A stretch of DNA of 64,000 bases from Rhinopithecus roxellana (GCF_007565055.1 NC_044568.1:20266620-20330619), one strand, 5' to 3'. Shown: positions 37,001 through 49,891, numbered from the stretch's first letter. Notes: generated from the sequence alone by a model not told the origin. Program-made: numbers and translations.

Positions 37001-38802
37001 GCCGGGCACCGGGCCCGGCCTGCACCACACCCAGTGAATATGTCTGTGATGAGTCCAGTGAGAACGCACCACTGACGTCATTCCCCAACGCACAATGATG
37101 AATGTCAGAAATTCTATTTAAAAACCAAGGATTAAGGTTTTCAAAGTGTGTTGTGCCCATGTCCTGATTTCAGTAAGGACTGTGCTATAATTAAGTGACA
37201 AATCTAACTGCTCAGTTCATGAACGTGGAATCAGTGTGACTGACACACCTGACAGTGCCCATCCACTGTCAGCGAAGGCTAACGGCAGCTGGTCATTTGG
37301 TGAAACACACAGCTGCAAAGGTATTGAATTTTGCTATTACTATTTCAAAAATATTGGACACCCATAAAACAAAACCACAAAGCCATTAGAAGAGGAATAA
37401 AAGGAAACCCACTGTAACTGGGCATAAAACTTGGCTTTAACAGTAAAAGTTAAAAACAAACTGCTATAGATTATCAGTATCACATGAAAAACAGCGGCAA
37501 GGAAAGTCAAGCAAGGCTCCCTGTGTTCCACACCGGGGCCTCCTTCAACACCAGGATCTCCTCCGCCGCTGTCTAAGCCACATCACAGGCATCATTAGGG
37601 GCTCTTATAATGTAACGGGTTTGTTCCCATCAGTACTTTTAGAGCAGACATTCTTCATAGAGCTGTTTCTTCTATCAACCCTTCAGAAAAGCCCTAAGGC
37701 TGCATCTGACTTGGACGCAGTTATTTCCACAGGAAGTGGAACAATATAGCCCAGATGTGTCACCTCCCAGAGCGGGGCTCTGACGTGGTGTGAATCACAG
37801 TACCTACCGTCACCAGATCCAAGCAGAGCAGCCAGTCTAAAAAGATGCATTCCACAGCCATTGATACTCCTTACATGTCTTAAAGGGACCTACCTCACTT
37901 TATGGATGACAAAAATATGAACTGAGTATATTCCCTGCTGGCAAAAAGTTAGCACAGGGCCCGCACTGCACTCAGGAACTGAGTGGGGAACGCCCAGGAA
38001 CATGCACGAGTGAGGCGCCATCCTAAGCAGTCACAGTGCCTGCGACCGGGGAGGGAAGATGCCTGAGACAGTAAAGTGACAAGGAGGGACCACAGTAAAG
38101 TGACAAGGAGGGACCACAGCCACCAAGCTCCCAGCGCGTCCCCAGCTCGTCCTACCGCCCTTCTCCTCGGATGGCTCCCGTGTGGAGACTCCCAGGCCAC
38201 CTGAGTTGGAATGGCAAGTCCAAAGAGCCATAAAAATCAGGACAGGAACTCCCATTTAAAGACGAGACTGAGCAGTACCTGGTAAAAAGCTAAATCTCCA
38301 GAAACGAGGAAACTGCCAAGACATTAATCATTCCATTTAGTCAAATCCTCTTGGGATGTAAGTCTAGAAACAAAGAAATAATGAGAAAGGCAGGATGAAC
38401 TGACACGAAGAAGTCAATTTTTATTAAACCGAGATACGTGAAAAAGTCTCAGCTTACTTCTTTTGCCCTAAATCAGTCTGAAGTGGAACGTACAAGAATG
38501 AGATGGGAAATAACAGGAAAGAAGACTGGAAATGGCCGATTAGATACTAGGTAAGCAGGCAATCAGAAAGAAGCAAGAACATTTCTCCCGACGGCTTCCA
38601 CTTATTCTTGGCATCATTCGGGCAGCGTGGCTGTTTCTTTAAGACGGCCCTCCGAACGTGTGCTTGCGGGGGAAAGGGGAGAAAAATTCAAATGTGTAAG
38701 TGAGTGGTCAAATTCCAAACCTGAACATATTAGCATGCATAACTTCACCTGAGCATGCATAATTTCTAGGGATACATCTTAAGAAACGTGTAGGCTCTAA
38801 GG
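34051..38802. other. Intron 1, long Alu-free stretch
   Basis: About 4.7 kb without Alu, partly GC-rich (34140-34600, 35660-36600). An L2-like block covers roughly 35780-37060. A 24-bp duplication ('agtaaagtgacaaggaggga') is at 38070-38117. Open stretches here look like chance or L2 remnants; no BANP exon or other gene was recognised. Confidence 0.5.
35780..37060 (+). repeat. L2-like LINE remnants
   Basis: 'ctagaaggtgagcttcacga' with 'ggacaggaatcggcatggct' near 36950 is the L2 3' end pattern, and upstream 'ccaagccctctgagggtttc' fits the body. Upstream limit is uncertain. Confidence 0.5.
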
Positions 38803-38994
38803 CAGTAGTTCTGACTTTCCGGCCTCAGGGTCCTCTTCACCATCCTAAAGCTACTGAGGGTCCCGAAGAGCTTGTACTTGTATAAATTATACCTATCAAT
38901 ATTTGCCATATTTGAAATTAGAACAAAAAATGTTTGAATATTTGTTAATTCATTTAAAAATCATACAAATCAACACATTACATATCAACGCTGC

Positions 38995-39664
38995 CTTAGT
39001 CCATTTTCTGTTGCTATAACTGAATATCTGAGACTGGTAATTTATTACATAAAAGAAGGAAATTTATTTTTTTTTTTTGTGAGATCAAGTCTCGCTCTGC
39101 AGCCCAGACTGGAGTGCAATGGCATGATCTCAGCTCACTGCAACCTCCACCTCCCGGGTTCAAGTGATTCTCCTGCCTCAGCCTCCAGAGTAGCTGGGAT
39201 TACGGGTGCATGTGACTGCACCAGGTTAATTTTTTTATTTTTAGTAGAGACAGGGTTTCACCATGTTGGTCAGGCTGGTCTCGAACTCCCGACCTCAGCT
39301 AATACGCCCGCCTCGTCCTCCCAAACTGCTGGGATTACAGGCATGAGCCACTGTGCCCGGCCTAAGAAATGTATTTCTTATAGTTCAGGAGGCTGGGAAG
39401 TCCAAGCTCCCAGGGCCCCATCTGGGGTGCCTTCCTGCTGGTGGAGATACAAGAGACACCCAAACTGGCTTTTATTACAGACCCCCTCTCATGATCACTA
39501 ACCCACCACAAGGAGAGCTCATTAGTCTATAATTGCACTAACGCATTCCTGAGGGCTGAGCCCCCGGGATCCAATCACCTCTTAACAGACCCACCTCTTA
39601 ACACTGTGACACTGGGGACCAACTTTGAACACAAGTTTGAAAGGGGACAAACAATCATAAGACA
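38995..39664 (-). mobile_element. ERVL-MaLR-type LTR, antisense, split by an Alu
   Basis: 'ccttagtccattttctgttg' and 'tctgagactggtaatttatt' on one side of the Alu, and 'gttcaggaggctgggaagtc', 'ctcttaacactgtgacactg' on the other, match the complement of a MaLR LTR. It lies within the hAT fossil. Confidence 0.6.
39067..39362 (-). mobile_element. Alu, antisense (S type)
   Basis: Inserted in the LTR; T run at the left, 'ctgtgcccggcc' at the right. Confidence 0.95.
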
Positions 39665-39868
39665 TACAAAACAAGTTTTATGAAAAATAACTATAGCTTC
39701 CAAAGAACAACAACAAAACCGTAGTGAGAAGAGGGACACTGTTTTACATGTTTACAAATCTCTAATGCCCGGCTTAATTGAAAACAACTAGAGTTTCCGA
39801 TCTGCTTCCACTTGTGGTCTGCTGTGATACCTTGTTTTGGTCGACGCGTATGACAAAAATGCAGCCTC

Positions 39869-40008
39869 GCCGGGCAAAGTGGCTCATGCCTGTAATCCCA
39901 GCACTTTGAGAGGCCCGGGGGGCAGATTCTATGAGTCCAGGAGTTCAAGACCAATCTGGGCAACATGGCAAAACCCTGTCTCTACAAAAAGTACAAAATA
40001 AAACAAAA
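39869..40008 (+). mobile_element. Alu left monomer
   Basis: Flanked by AAAATGCAGCCTC on both sides; inserted in the hAT fossil. Confidence 0.9.
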
Positions 40009-40805
40009 TAAAATGCAGCCTCACAAGGAGATGCAGTTTGACAAGGGAAAAGTATTTTAACAGCCTCTTCAAATAATTGTGGAGATTCTTCTTTAACACC
40101 ACACCAAAACGCAACAAGTGTGTTTTATTTTTCCTTAAAGGCTGTTTGCAATGTGGAATCTGAACTGTATCCATGAGCTTCTGCACTTTATGGCTTTAAA
40201 ATCCATTGGCTTGACTTGTAGTGTAAACGGTTCTTTTACCCAGGCATGATCCTGCATCAATCGTCTGGAAAATGCTGGTTCACCGAATTAGGCAGCTCTT
40301 GCGAATTCTGTTCAGTCTCTAATACCAAAGGCATAGAGTCCGTCAGCACTAGCACTGGCATCCTCTTTACTGGGAGCTCTCGGGCTCATGGTGGCAGAGA
40401 CAAACTTTCCAAAATTCCAACTTTACTTGACAGCTCAAACTTTATCACTGGCAACAAACACTGTTAGTTGACTTCTTTGAGGTCACAGGCTAACTTCATT
40501 CATTTAGTAAGAGACGTCAATAATTCGTCAATTATTCTCTTACAGTGTTGCATGAAAAAAGCAGCTAGTTCCACTAGCAACTCAAATAATCCCTCAACAA
40601 TCACCAACTTCAAAATACAACGAAAGTGCTTTCCGTGGACTTTCCGTTTTATCAGAGCAGAATCACTGGCTTCGTGACACAGCTCACCTGCTGAGTCAGC
40701 TGGGCATGCCCAACGCTGTGCCGGGAACTGCGGTCAGGCGTCTTGTCAACAACAGGAGAAACTGGGCTACTCCCTACGCTCTCTCTGCCACATATGTACA
40801 CATCT

Positions 40806-42666
40806 CAAACTGTTCCAAAATAAAAGGTTTGCAAATAAGTATGTCTTTAGGATAAAAACAGCAAAACCCTCCCAATACACGATGTGAGCCACCTGCTACG
40901 ACCAAATCCTTGCCTGCCAAACTCTTCAGGCATGTTCCAAACCCTCACCTAAGCCCAACCTCAAGTGCGGTCTCTTCCCACTCACTGCTGAATCCCAAGC
41001 AAGCCATCTAGATCCAGATCCACCGTCAGACGGAAATTCATCTCCCAGGTGTCAGACACGAGCCCTACAGGCAAGCTCCTGGCTGCGTGGGCAACTGCAC
41101 TTGGCAAGTGTTTCACACCTCCCCTCCCTGCAGCCATCCTCATGGTCCCCGGGGCCTCTGCTCTGCTCCAGAAGCCCCCAGAAGGTGGGCAGCGGTTTTG
41201 GCTGACGTGCATGAGGGCCAGCCCGCAGTGAAGGTGCCCCTGGGGACCATCTCCCAGGTTGGGGGTAGGAAGTGCCAGGGGCACCTGTCACCCCCAGGTC
41301 TTCATCTCCTGCCTTGACCTCTCACCGGCACTTTCTTCAGTCCAGGGTTAAAACCCCATCTAGGCCATGGTCACTCGGATCAGTCATCCCAGCACCTCCA
41401 CAGCTGAACCCTCCTCACTTCCGCGATCTTTCTCCCCAAGAATACCACCAGAAGTCCCACCAGGGCACCTCCCTGCGGCCCCGCCCTCATCACCCTGCTC
41501 TCCTCTTGCCCTTCCGCATCCCAAGGCTTCTCCCTCCCTGACTCGCCCTCGGCCCACCCCCTCACCTGGGACCTGGCCTCTCACCAAGTACCCTGACGCT
41601 CATGGCTCTGAAGGGAGGCATCACCCCTCTGCCACACACACTCCGATCTGGCCGTCTCTTTGTCCCCCAGTGCTCTGTGCATCCCTCCCAAAATCACACA
41701 GACTGCAGCAGGAAGACCATAGCTGCCAAGCCCTCCTGCGGCTGAGGCCAGCGCTGTTCCCCCACAGGGCCTCCTCCCCAGACAGCCTGCTAGTACCAAG
41801 CCTGGTCAGCCACCTCCCTTGCAGGCAGCCTCACACCTCAGCTCCTCTGTGCAGGGCCCAGGCCTCTCCCCATTCAGCCACTGCCTCGCTACACAACCTC
41901 GTTTTATTCCTTCCCAGGGCAAACACGCTCTAGGTCAGGGGGTGGCACGCAAGGGCCCACAACCCAGCCCAGCTCTCCACCTGCTTCTATGCAGCCTGTG
42001 AGCCAAGAATGGGTTTTACATTTTAAAACAGAAAAATAACAAAAGAACAACATTTCATGATGAGAAAATTACATAAAACTCAAATGTCAGTGTCCACAAA
42101 TAAGATGCCTGCTTTTCAGCACGACAGCAGAGCGAGCGGCTTCACAGCGGCATGAGACATCCCACGCCCCACACGGCCAGAAACACACTCTGACCCCTCG
42201 CAGAAAAGGGTGCCATACCGTTCTGGGCCTTTGGGATCCATCCGTGAACTCCACAAAGATCCCCACCCTCGTGGGCATGCATGGTGTCACCACCCAGTCC
42301 CCGGGGTACGTGCGAACATCATGCTGAGGTTGCTCCTCTCACTCCCAAGGAGCCGCAAGGTTCTCCCTCCCCTGTGAGAATTCTCTCGGCAAAGGATGGA
42401 TCCCGAAGCCCCCAAGCATTCTGGGCCTTCCCCTCTGCAAACACTGCTGGGCTGTGAGTTCCCCTCTGCAAACACTGCTGGGCTGTGAGTTCCCCTCTGC
42501 AAACACTGCTGGGCTGTGAGTGTGTGCCGCTGAGCTCGCTGGTGGGTTTTCTACTGCGAGGTTCCTAGTCTGATCACCACAGATTAAAATGAACTTGGAT
42601 GAGAGGCCACATGTTCAATTACAGCCAGCCCTAAGCCAGTGGCTTCAGGGGAATAGCTTTTGTTCG
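40806..42666. other. Intron 1, GC-rich, no Alu
   Basis: 41100-41940 is C-rich on the plus strand with long open stretches and L2-like words; no known protein was recognised. A 31-bp three-copy repeat is at 42430-42522. Confidence 0.5.
42430..42522. repeat. 31-bp tandem repeat x3
   Basis: CTCTGCAAACACTGCTGGGC recurs at a period of 31 bp. Confidence 0.95.
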
Positions 42667-42831
42667 TTTTTTTCTTGAGACAGGGTCTCACTCTGCTACC
42701 CAGGCGGGAGTGCAGTGGCACAATCACGGCTCACTGCAGCCCTGCAGCCTCCAATTCCTGGGCTCAAGTGATCCTCCAGCTTCCGCCTTCCAAAGCACTG
42801 GGATTACAGGCATAAGCCACCACGCCTGGCC
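42667..42831 (-). mobile_element. Alu monomer, antisense
   Basis: 'gagacagggtctcactctgc' to 'ccaccacgcctggcc'. Confidence 0.85.
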
Positions 42832-45800
42832 CAGTGAATGGTCTTTTAAAAAATACTTTATACACTACATCCAGAGTTACCCAAATTCAGTCAAATGCTG
42901 TGCGTAACTATCCGCTAGTAGACACACATCACAGAAGAGTGGTTTCCACGCTCTCGACTGGGGCTACGATAAGTTCATACACTCATCACTGCAAGTTTCC
43001 TGAGTCGATACCTACCCCTTAGCCACTCCGAGTCACGCTCCTTTTTATCCAAGACACGTTCCTTTTTACCCAGTATTCTTAATGCTGGCCATGGCCCACT
43101 CAATTGATTTGGGTTCAGACCCAAAGTTTGAAAAATAATGCACTCAAAGACCAGTGCCTGTTTCTAGGGACTCAGAATTCAAGAACACGAGGGCATGTGG
43201 CACAAGTGACCAAGGACCACCACCTAACATGACCTACACCACAAAGAGGAGAACCAGAAATTATGAGACAACAGGGCAATTATTGCAAACTGTGTTTGCC
43301 CACTGACAGCCACAACAACTGTTAGCTGGGAAACAGGGCACCCAGTCTTCTGTGTCAGATTCAGTCTGAAAACGCGTAGGGTGTGAACTTTTTGAATCTT
43401 AGGGAAGCGTTCCAGCACAAAATGCAGGCTGGCGGTGGCGACACTCTGCTCAGGGACCCAACCCCAGCTCTCACCGACACAAGAGCTGAGCTCACATGAG
43501 GATACGCGTTGGCAGTGGTTGTCCGCACCCTGGCCACCACCACCCACGGAGCTTGTAGCGTGCCATGATGACAGTAGGGACCATGGCCCAATTCCCCCCT
43601 GCCGCGTCTTTTGGTGAACGGTGAAGACGTTCTGTCACATTTACGGGAAGTGCATTCACACCAGCAAGGAAATGCCAAGCACGCACCAAGTTCTCCCTCC
43701 CGGCTCCATGCAAACACGTTTCTACTTTCAGAAAGATTAAGTTTTGCTTCCAGATAGTTGATGACTTTTCATCTCGAGGGAAAAGGAAAATCACTACAGG
43801 CCACAACGGCCTTCTCTCAGACACAGAAGGCAACTGGTTATTAGCGAAAAGTTTGTTAGTGCAGGGCCCTGCTGCAGGCCTCCGTGGGCTTGGTTCAAAA
43901 CCGCCCCAGGTCGCCTGACAGGACTCCACACCGGCCCACCCGGTCCACACAGGATCTGGTCTCAACGACGACAGAACGTGGACACAGACGAGCAGAGGGG
44001 AGGTGACCATGGCCAATATCCACCCCCACTCCATTCTGCCCAGCTTTCCCAGGTATTTCACTGGAGCCTCCTCTCCATGTATCCTTCCACAGCTCCCACG
44101 CTGTAAGCTGGTAACCTGTGGGTTCCGACTGGAGCACTGCGGCATCTTCCATCACCACTGACCCCCTCCCCAGAGAGACACCTCACATGGGAGCAGCGAG
44201 TCCTGGAGCCTGCTCCACCATGGACGGTGACAATCCAAAACGTTTCATCAAATTGGACAGTTCTTGACTGAGTGTAGTCGCAAAAGAGGCAGAGCGGCTC
44301 TTTCACAACAGGCATCAAGTTCATGTGACCTCACAGTATCTCGGCACGCCATCTGCTGGCAGCTTAGGAGTTAACACTTCCTACACATTTTAACCAAAGA
44401 CACTCACAGGCTCCTGTCACAGAGGCCCCGGGGTGCTCCTCTCTGAGACTTATGGCACCCGCGAGAGAGGGCGTCTGGAACGCGCTTCATCCCCTGCATG
44501 GGGGTCAGGATGGAGGATGGGGGAGAGTGTTTCTCTACTCCTTGAGGATGGAGGCATCCTGTCTCCCAAAGGGGCGTGCAGAGTCGAGTCTTGTACAGCA
44601 GACAAAGGGGAGTCCCAGGCGAGCCCACCGGGACGTGCAGACGCGGCAACCTGAGCTTGCCTACGATTACAACCAACGCAGGCAGCTCTGCGGCCGGGAA
44701 GGCCGTGTACCAATCGCTGGCCCCATTCTTCTCCTGCCAGGTCTGATGGGCCCCAGGTGCAGCTGACGAACAAAACAAGTGTAGCTTTTTCAGAGCAAAC
44801 CGCAACAGTGCAATTCCACCCAATCATGTTTTCAACTTCCTGAAACTCCTTCCCACAGCCCCCGAAGTTCCGGATGGTTCAGAGCACTTCTGCTGACCAA
44901 GCCAAATGATGTCATCCTTTCACCCCCATCACCCGTGTGAAGAGAAAACATAGATGTTTATCTACCTCAGGCACAGGGAGGGCTTTCTAAAGCTTTCATC
45001 TCAGACATTCTCATTGAGACCCTCGAATTTACTTTCCCCCAGAAGGCTTTCCTTCCAAATGAGGAAATGTTTAGTTTCTCTAGATTTCAGTGCTAAACTG
45101 GTGCTGTGAGTTACACGGACATTTTCAAGTCAGCCTTGCGACGCCATGTCATGCAAATCACTTAATCATATAACCAGAGTTTTTGGGATTTGTACAGTAT
45201 CAACGAAGACAACAAGGAACCCAAAGGCTAACAAGCGTGACAGGGGAGCTACAAGACCACTGAGGCCCACCGCCCAGCACCTGTGCCTGGAGCCCCCAAC
45301 CCCTACTCCTTCACCTCCCTCAAGGCTGAGGGAGCCCCTCCGTGTGGACCAGGGTGCACACATCACCTAGCCACCTGCCCGCAAGACATTCGGAGCCTCC
45401 CTGTCTTCCGAGCCCCGGACACTTGAGAGGCACTGGCAAGGACTGTGGTGAGCACCCCTCGGTTTGAGTGCAGCATTTTCTCATGATGAGACTGCATTTC
45501 TGGCAACACTGCCAGAGAAGCGATGTGTCTCACTGGGTCCTTGGTGTCAACATCTTATGACTGATGGTGTTACCCTGATCACTTGCTTCATGCAATATCT
45601 GCTGGGTTTTTCCACCGAGAGGCTACAATTTTATTTCTCCCTTTGTGATGTACATCCTGGGGGAGATACTTTGTGACTATGTAAATATCACAGACAGAAG
45701 GACATTGTGTGGGGTCCCGGAGGGGATCCCAAAACAGCAAGAGGACACTGGTGCAAAACCGAAGTTCGAATAAGGTCTGTCATTTAGGCAATAAAGCTGT

Positions 45801-47822
45801 GAACTTTCTGGTATTTATATGGACGCCTGGTTACATAAGATGTCAACATTAGGGGAAGCAGATGAAGAGAACAGGGAAGCTCAGTGAAATATTTTTTCCA
45901 TCTTTTCTGTAAAGTCAAAAACTACCTGAAAATTAAAAGCTAACCAAGCTGCAGTCTGATTCTGCATGAGAACCTGGGTGGGGTCTGAAAAGTCTGTGTT
46001 TCTCACCAATACCCAAGTGACACTGATGGATGCTGCCGGCCCCTGGACCGCTCTGCTAGCAAGGCTCTGGCAGACAGAAGACAGAGCCCACCTCACCACT
46101 CACAACTTCCCAGTGACAGTCAGCTACCAGGCAGCAAGATCATGCTCCCAGTACGCTCGCCACTGCTTCACTGCAGGCCCTCCTGGAAACCAGCAGGGCA
46201 GACAGCCCGCTTGGCACACTGACCCAGCGAGGAGCCAAAGTCAGGATCTCTGCTACCATACGGGTCTGCCAGGCCTTGCCCAGGTACGCTGGCAGCCCTC
46301 CAAGGCCACAGGGCCACAGCCACCAGCCCACGCCTCAATTCGCAGGCAGCTGTGGAACAGTGGCTTGGCACCTCATCCCATCGACTGTGAGCAATTACCA
46401 AGGCCACGAGGCAGCGGGAAGGTGGGGTGAATAGAACGGGCTTTCAAACTGCTGCTCAAGGGGAGTGACTGGCCACACGGGTGACCTCCTCCCACCGCAT
46501 TAACATCATCTTTAATAGAGTGTTATAAACCCACAAGAAAGAACACACTCCTGACAGATGCAGAGAACCCAATTAGGGCAAAGGGAAAGCACTGGGGGCA
46601 CAGGCGTGGGGCTCCAGGCCTCACAGAGCCCTGCGGACAGGCCAAACCTGCACCTGCCAAGTCGGTCCCACACAGGAGAGAGAACTCCCCCACGGCCAGC
46701 AAAGGGGCTTCCCAAAGAAGCGGAGCAGCCCAGAGAAAGTATCTGCAAGTTGGCACTCCAGGTCCCACAGTGACAGGTTCCCAATCACGCAAGGGAAAAC
46801 TGGACTCTTTCAAAAGCACCCCACAGACCCGGGGCTCTCCGCCAGCTTCCTCCTGCCTCAGACAACAGTAAATATCAGTATTTGAGGAGGACCTGCCATA
46901 CAGAGCAAGAAGCCAACAGTCTTTTTTAAGTGACATTAGTGGAAACAAGAAATCAGAACAAAGAGGACTGGAAAGAATCCTTATTAGTTTCCTTAGAGTC
47001 ATGGAGATGAGGCGTTTGTAAAACAATAAGCTACTATGAAAAAGGAACAACAAATACATGCTTGGAAATTAAAAATTTGATTGTGAAGACATATTAAAGC
47101 CCTCTCCCAGAAGTGAGAGTGAACAAGGCACAGAAGGAAGGATAAAGACGCAACTCCGGGGTCCATCTAGAACGCCCATCACAAACTAACAGGAACTCCT
47201 AAGACAGAAGAGCAGAGCTGGAGAGGAAGAACTTCTCAGACAGAACAAGGGAACTGCCCAGAGCTGAAGGACAAGGCACCAGAGTCAAAGAGTCCCCGGA
47301 GTAGGAATCCACACACCTCAGCACATGGTAAAATGTCACGAACACCAAAGAGAGGATCCAAGAGCATTCAGGGAGGGAGAAGGCTCTCCACAGAGGAAGA
47401 GCACCTGCCAGAGGGTCCTGTGGAAATGAACAAAGCCGAGATGAAAATATTCCCGAACACACCCAGCCGTAGAAGAAAGGAAAGTATCAGGTTGGCTCGT
47501 CTGCAGGCTAAAGAATAACCCATCCAGATGAGAAAAAGGTTAGGGGCTGAAGGAGGAAGGGGACCTGACACTATCCTTGAGATCATTTAAAACAATGTAA
47601 GGAGTCGATGGGAACAGAAAGTGCCAAGAGAAAAGCCATGACTAACGGAAAAAAAATACGCTGTACAGGAAGAGAAACAATTTGTCTGTGAAGAGAACAG
47701 TATTTACATAGGCCTGACACAGACAGTCCAAGGGATAGAAGAGGTGGGACATGACAGAAGGGCTCCATCACCCCATCATAACAGAAAGTCAAGGCTGTGT
47801 AAAACCAAGTATCAGCTTAGAA
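42832..47822. other. Intron 1, 5-kb Alu-free stretch
   Basis: No exon, RNA gene or confident repeat. A-rich sequence 46990-47800 with 'gaaatgaacaaagccgag'-type words may be a diverged HAL1/L1 relative, low confidence. Confidence 0.4.
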
Positions 47823-47945
47823 CTAGGTGCAGTCGCTCACACTTGTATTAACAGCTACTAAGGAGGCTGAGGATCACTTGAACTCAGGAGTTCAAGTACA
47901 GCCTGGCCAACATCTGGGGATCCTATCTCAGGAAAAAAAGGAGAA
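47823..47945 (+). mobile_element. Degenerate Alu fragment
   Basis: 'ggtgcagtcgctcacacttg' and 'gtacagcctggccaacat' with internal deletion. Confidence 0.7.
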
Positions 47946-48119
47946 AGATCAGCTTACTTAGAGCTATGGAGAATGACCTAAAGAAACCATTCAAGATGTA
48001 AACCTCTTTGAAGAATGGGGCTGAGAGGTGGGGCAGGGGACCACTGCTTTTCACTGTTAAGTCTTTAATTGATGTTCCTATTGTATACATTATATTAATT
48101 AAAATACTAAATCTATAGG

Positions 48120-48250
48120 CTTCAAACAGAATGAATTTGAACCCTGGCTCTGTACATCTGAGCAGGTCCCTTAGTGTCTGCGGGCCTGGCCACCTCATCT
48201 ATAAAGTGGGGGCAGCCTCTGCCTCCTGGGTCATGGTGAAGCACCGGAGA
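48120..48250 (+). repeat. MIR
   Basis: 'gaaccctggctctgtacatc', 'gagcaggtcccttagtg' and 'cctcatctataaagtggg' are MIR landmarks. Confidence 0.7.
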
Positions 48251-48312
48251 TGTTGAGCTGCCCCCGCGCAGCGTGGAATCACAAATGGAAGCTCTTTTTA
48301 AAAAAGGTTAAA

Positions 48313-48528
48313 GCCCCAGCCTGGGCAACAAGTGAAACCCCCTCTAAAATGCAAAAATACAAAAATTAGCCAGGGGTGGTGGTGCCTGTGGTCCCAGCTA
48401 CTCGGGAGGCTGCGGTGGGAGGATCACTTGAGCCAGGGAGGCCGAGGCTGCAGTGAGCCAAGATCACCACACTGCATTCCAGCCTGGGGGACAGAGTGAA
48501 ACCTCTATCTCCAAAAAATAAAAATACT
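48313..48528 (+). mobile_element. Alu, 5' truncated
   Basis: Starts at 'cccagcctgggcaaca', includes the right monomer and A-rich tail. Confidence 0.85.
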
Positions 48529-49142
48529 AAAGCCAATGATGACAGAATCCAACATCGCAAGAATATATTCTTCTTTTAATTGCCAGACACGCGAAGTGGA
48601 CCTACATACAGAATTTTACCGCGTTTTGCTGTTTTCTTCTAGCACTGGATATTTGCAAGCTGCGTGTTAAATGACCAGATCCAGTTTTTCTTTGATGTTT
48701 CCTAAGCTTACTCAGAACCACTCACTACTCCCAAGTTATTTTTCTGTCCCCCAAGAACTTCCAGCTAAAAGTGGCCCCTACGACTGCCTCCTCTTTTTAT
48801 TTACTATAGTTCTGCCATCGCCATCAGGCCCTGGAGTACATTCCCGAGCAGAACAGGCAACTCCAAACAGGGCAATTACCTGTTCCACATCAACAACTGT
48901 GTGACCCGTGCCCTCTCCGGTCAGGGTGCAAGCTCGCTACCCTTCAAAGCCCACACTCGCTCCACTTGCTCACAGTTCTTCAGGGATGACGTATTTCTCC
49001 AACAGCAAGGCAACCCCTACTATCTCATCAGTGAAAAACATCAGTCCTCTATCAAGGTACTCTCTCCAATTTGCTCACACAGTGTGGATGGAATGTCATC
49101 TACTTTCTGCATCCTAGGGGGAAAAAAAAAACGGCCACCTTT
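48529..49142. other. Intron 1 next to the CpG island
   Basis: Unique-looking, no repeat recognised. An A run at 49122 marks the island edge. Confidence 0.5.
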
Positions 49143-49620
49143 CTTAAGGACTAGATCACAGAAATCGCACAAACGTGCTGGGGAGGGGGCACCCCGAAGT
49201 CCTCGCTCATCGGGGCCCCTAGGGGAACGGGCTGGGGTCCTCGCCGGGGTCGGCGGTCGCCCCGGGATCGTCCCTTCCGCTGCCTCGCCAGAGACTTGCG
49301 TGTGCGAGTCCCGGGCTATGGGGCTCCAGTCCACAGCCACGGAGGAGGCACAAAAACGGTGCCTGTCGCTCCTGGCTGGCTGGCAGGAGCGACCCCTTGG
49401 GAGACTCGGTCCCCAGAGGAGCCCGGGCGCGGTTCTAGGCCTTTCCAGTCTCCCCGCCGTGGCCCCGGGTCCTTCCCGCGGGACGAGGCCCGGGGCAGAG
49501 GTCGGGAGCGCGAGGCCCCCGGGCCGGGCTGCGGCAGCCGCGGCTCAACGGACGCCGGGGCGCGGCGGGGCCGGGGGTGCAGAAGCGAGGAAGCGGGAGC
49601 CCCTCTTCCGGGGCGCGGCC

Positions 49621-49646
49621 GGGGACGGGGAGCGGGGCCTGGGGGG
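49621..49646 (+). other. G-quadruplex candidate in early BANP intron 1
   Basis: Four runs of at least four G are separated by loops of 2, 3 and 3 bases (AC, AGC, CCT). The G-rich strand is the BANP template strand, about 200 bp inside the gene. Confidence 0.6.
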
Positions 49647-49845
49647 CGCTCGCCCGGCCCGGGTGGTTGGAGGCGGCGGGGCTGCGGCGCGGGCGGCCCG
49701 GCGAGCGGGAGGAGGAGGGAGGAGGGAGATCTCGCTCTCGCTCTCGCCCCGCGGGAAGGGGGAGGCGGAGGCGCGACCGGCTGCGGGAGCTGCAATTACC
49801 GTGTGGGCTGCGGAATTCTCGTGGTGTTTGTCGGGGAGATGCGAT

Positions 49846-49853
49846 AATGGCGT
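49846..49853 (+). promoter_or_regulatory. YY1-like site AATGGCGT
   Basis: ATAATGGCGTCC resembles the AANATGGCGGC YY1 motif, which usually sits just downstream of transcription starts. On the BANP strand it reads GCCATT, downstream of the CGCG element, which supports a start near 49855-49870. Confidence 0.45.
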
Positions 49854-49857
49854 CCGT

Positions 49858-49867
49858 CCTCGCGAGA
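49858..49867. promoter_or_regulatory. CGCG element (BANP-binding motif), 9/10 match
   Basis: CCTCGCGAGA differs from the consensus TCTCGCGAGA at the first base only and retains the palindromic core CTCGCGAG. This motif is bound by BANP when unmethylated. It lies between an NRF1-like site (49881-49891) and a YY1-like site (49846-49853), at the inferred transcription start of BANP. Confidence 0.75.
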
Positions 49868-49880
49868 GAAGCCGCCGCTC

Positions 49881-49891
49881 TGCGCAGGCGC
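49881..49891. promoter_or_regulatory. NRF1-like site TGCGCAGGCGC
   Basis: TGCGCAGGCGC is close to the NRF1 consensus YGCGCAYGCGC. It lies 14 bp from the CGCG element. Confidence 0.6.

Larger units (their letters stand above)
38803..40805 (-). mobile_element. hAT-type DNA transposon fossil (Tip100/Charlie-like), interrupted
   Basis: Starts with CAGTAGTTCT, close to a hAT terminal repeat, followed by 'ctcagggtcctcttcacc'. It resumes after an LTR insertion at about 39665 and after an Alu monomer at 40009. Continuous similarity to a high-copy mammalian repeat runs to about 40800, for example 'ctctaataccaaaggcatag' near 40318. Decayed, no intact transposase. The family name is not certain. Confidence 0.55.

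Noticed and set aside
41367..41933. 188-codon Pro/Ser-rich plus-strand open frame
   Set aside because: C-rich intronic DNA with L2-like words; no family match recognised and no splice-bounded exon pattern.
43492..44145. 217-codon minus-strand open frame in BANP intron 1
   Set aside because: No recognised domain or BANP similarity; length is within chance for a 64-kb window. It could be tested against transcripts.
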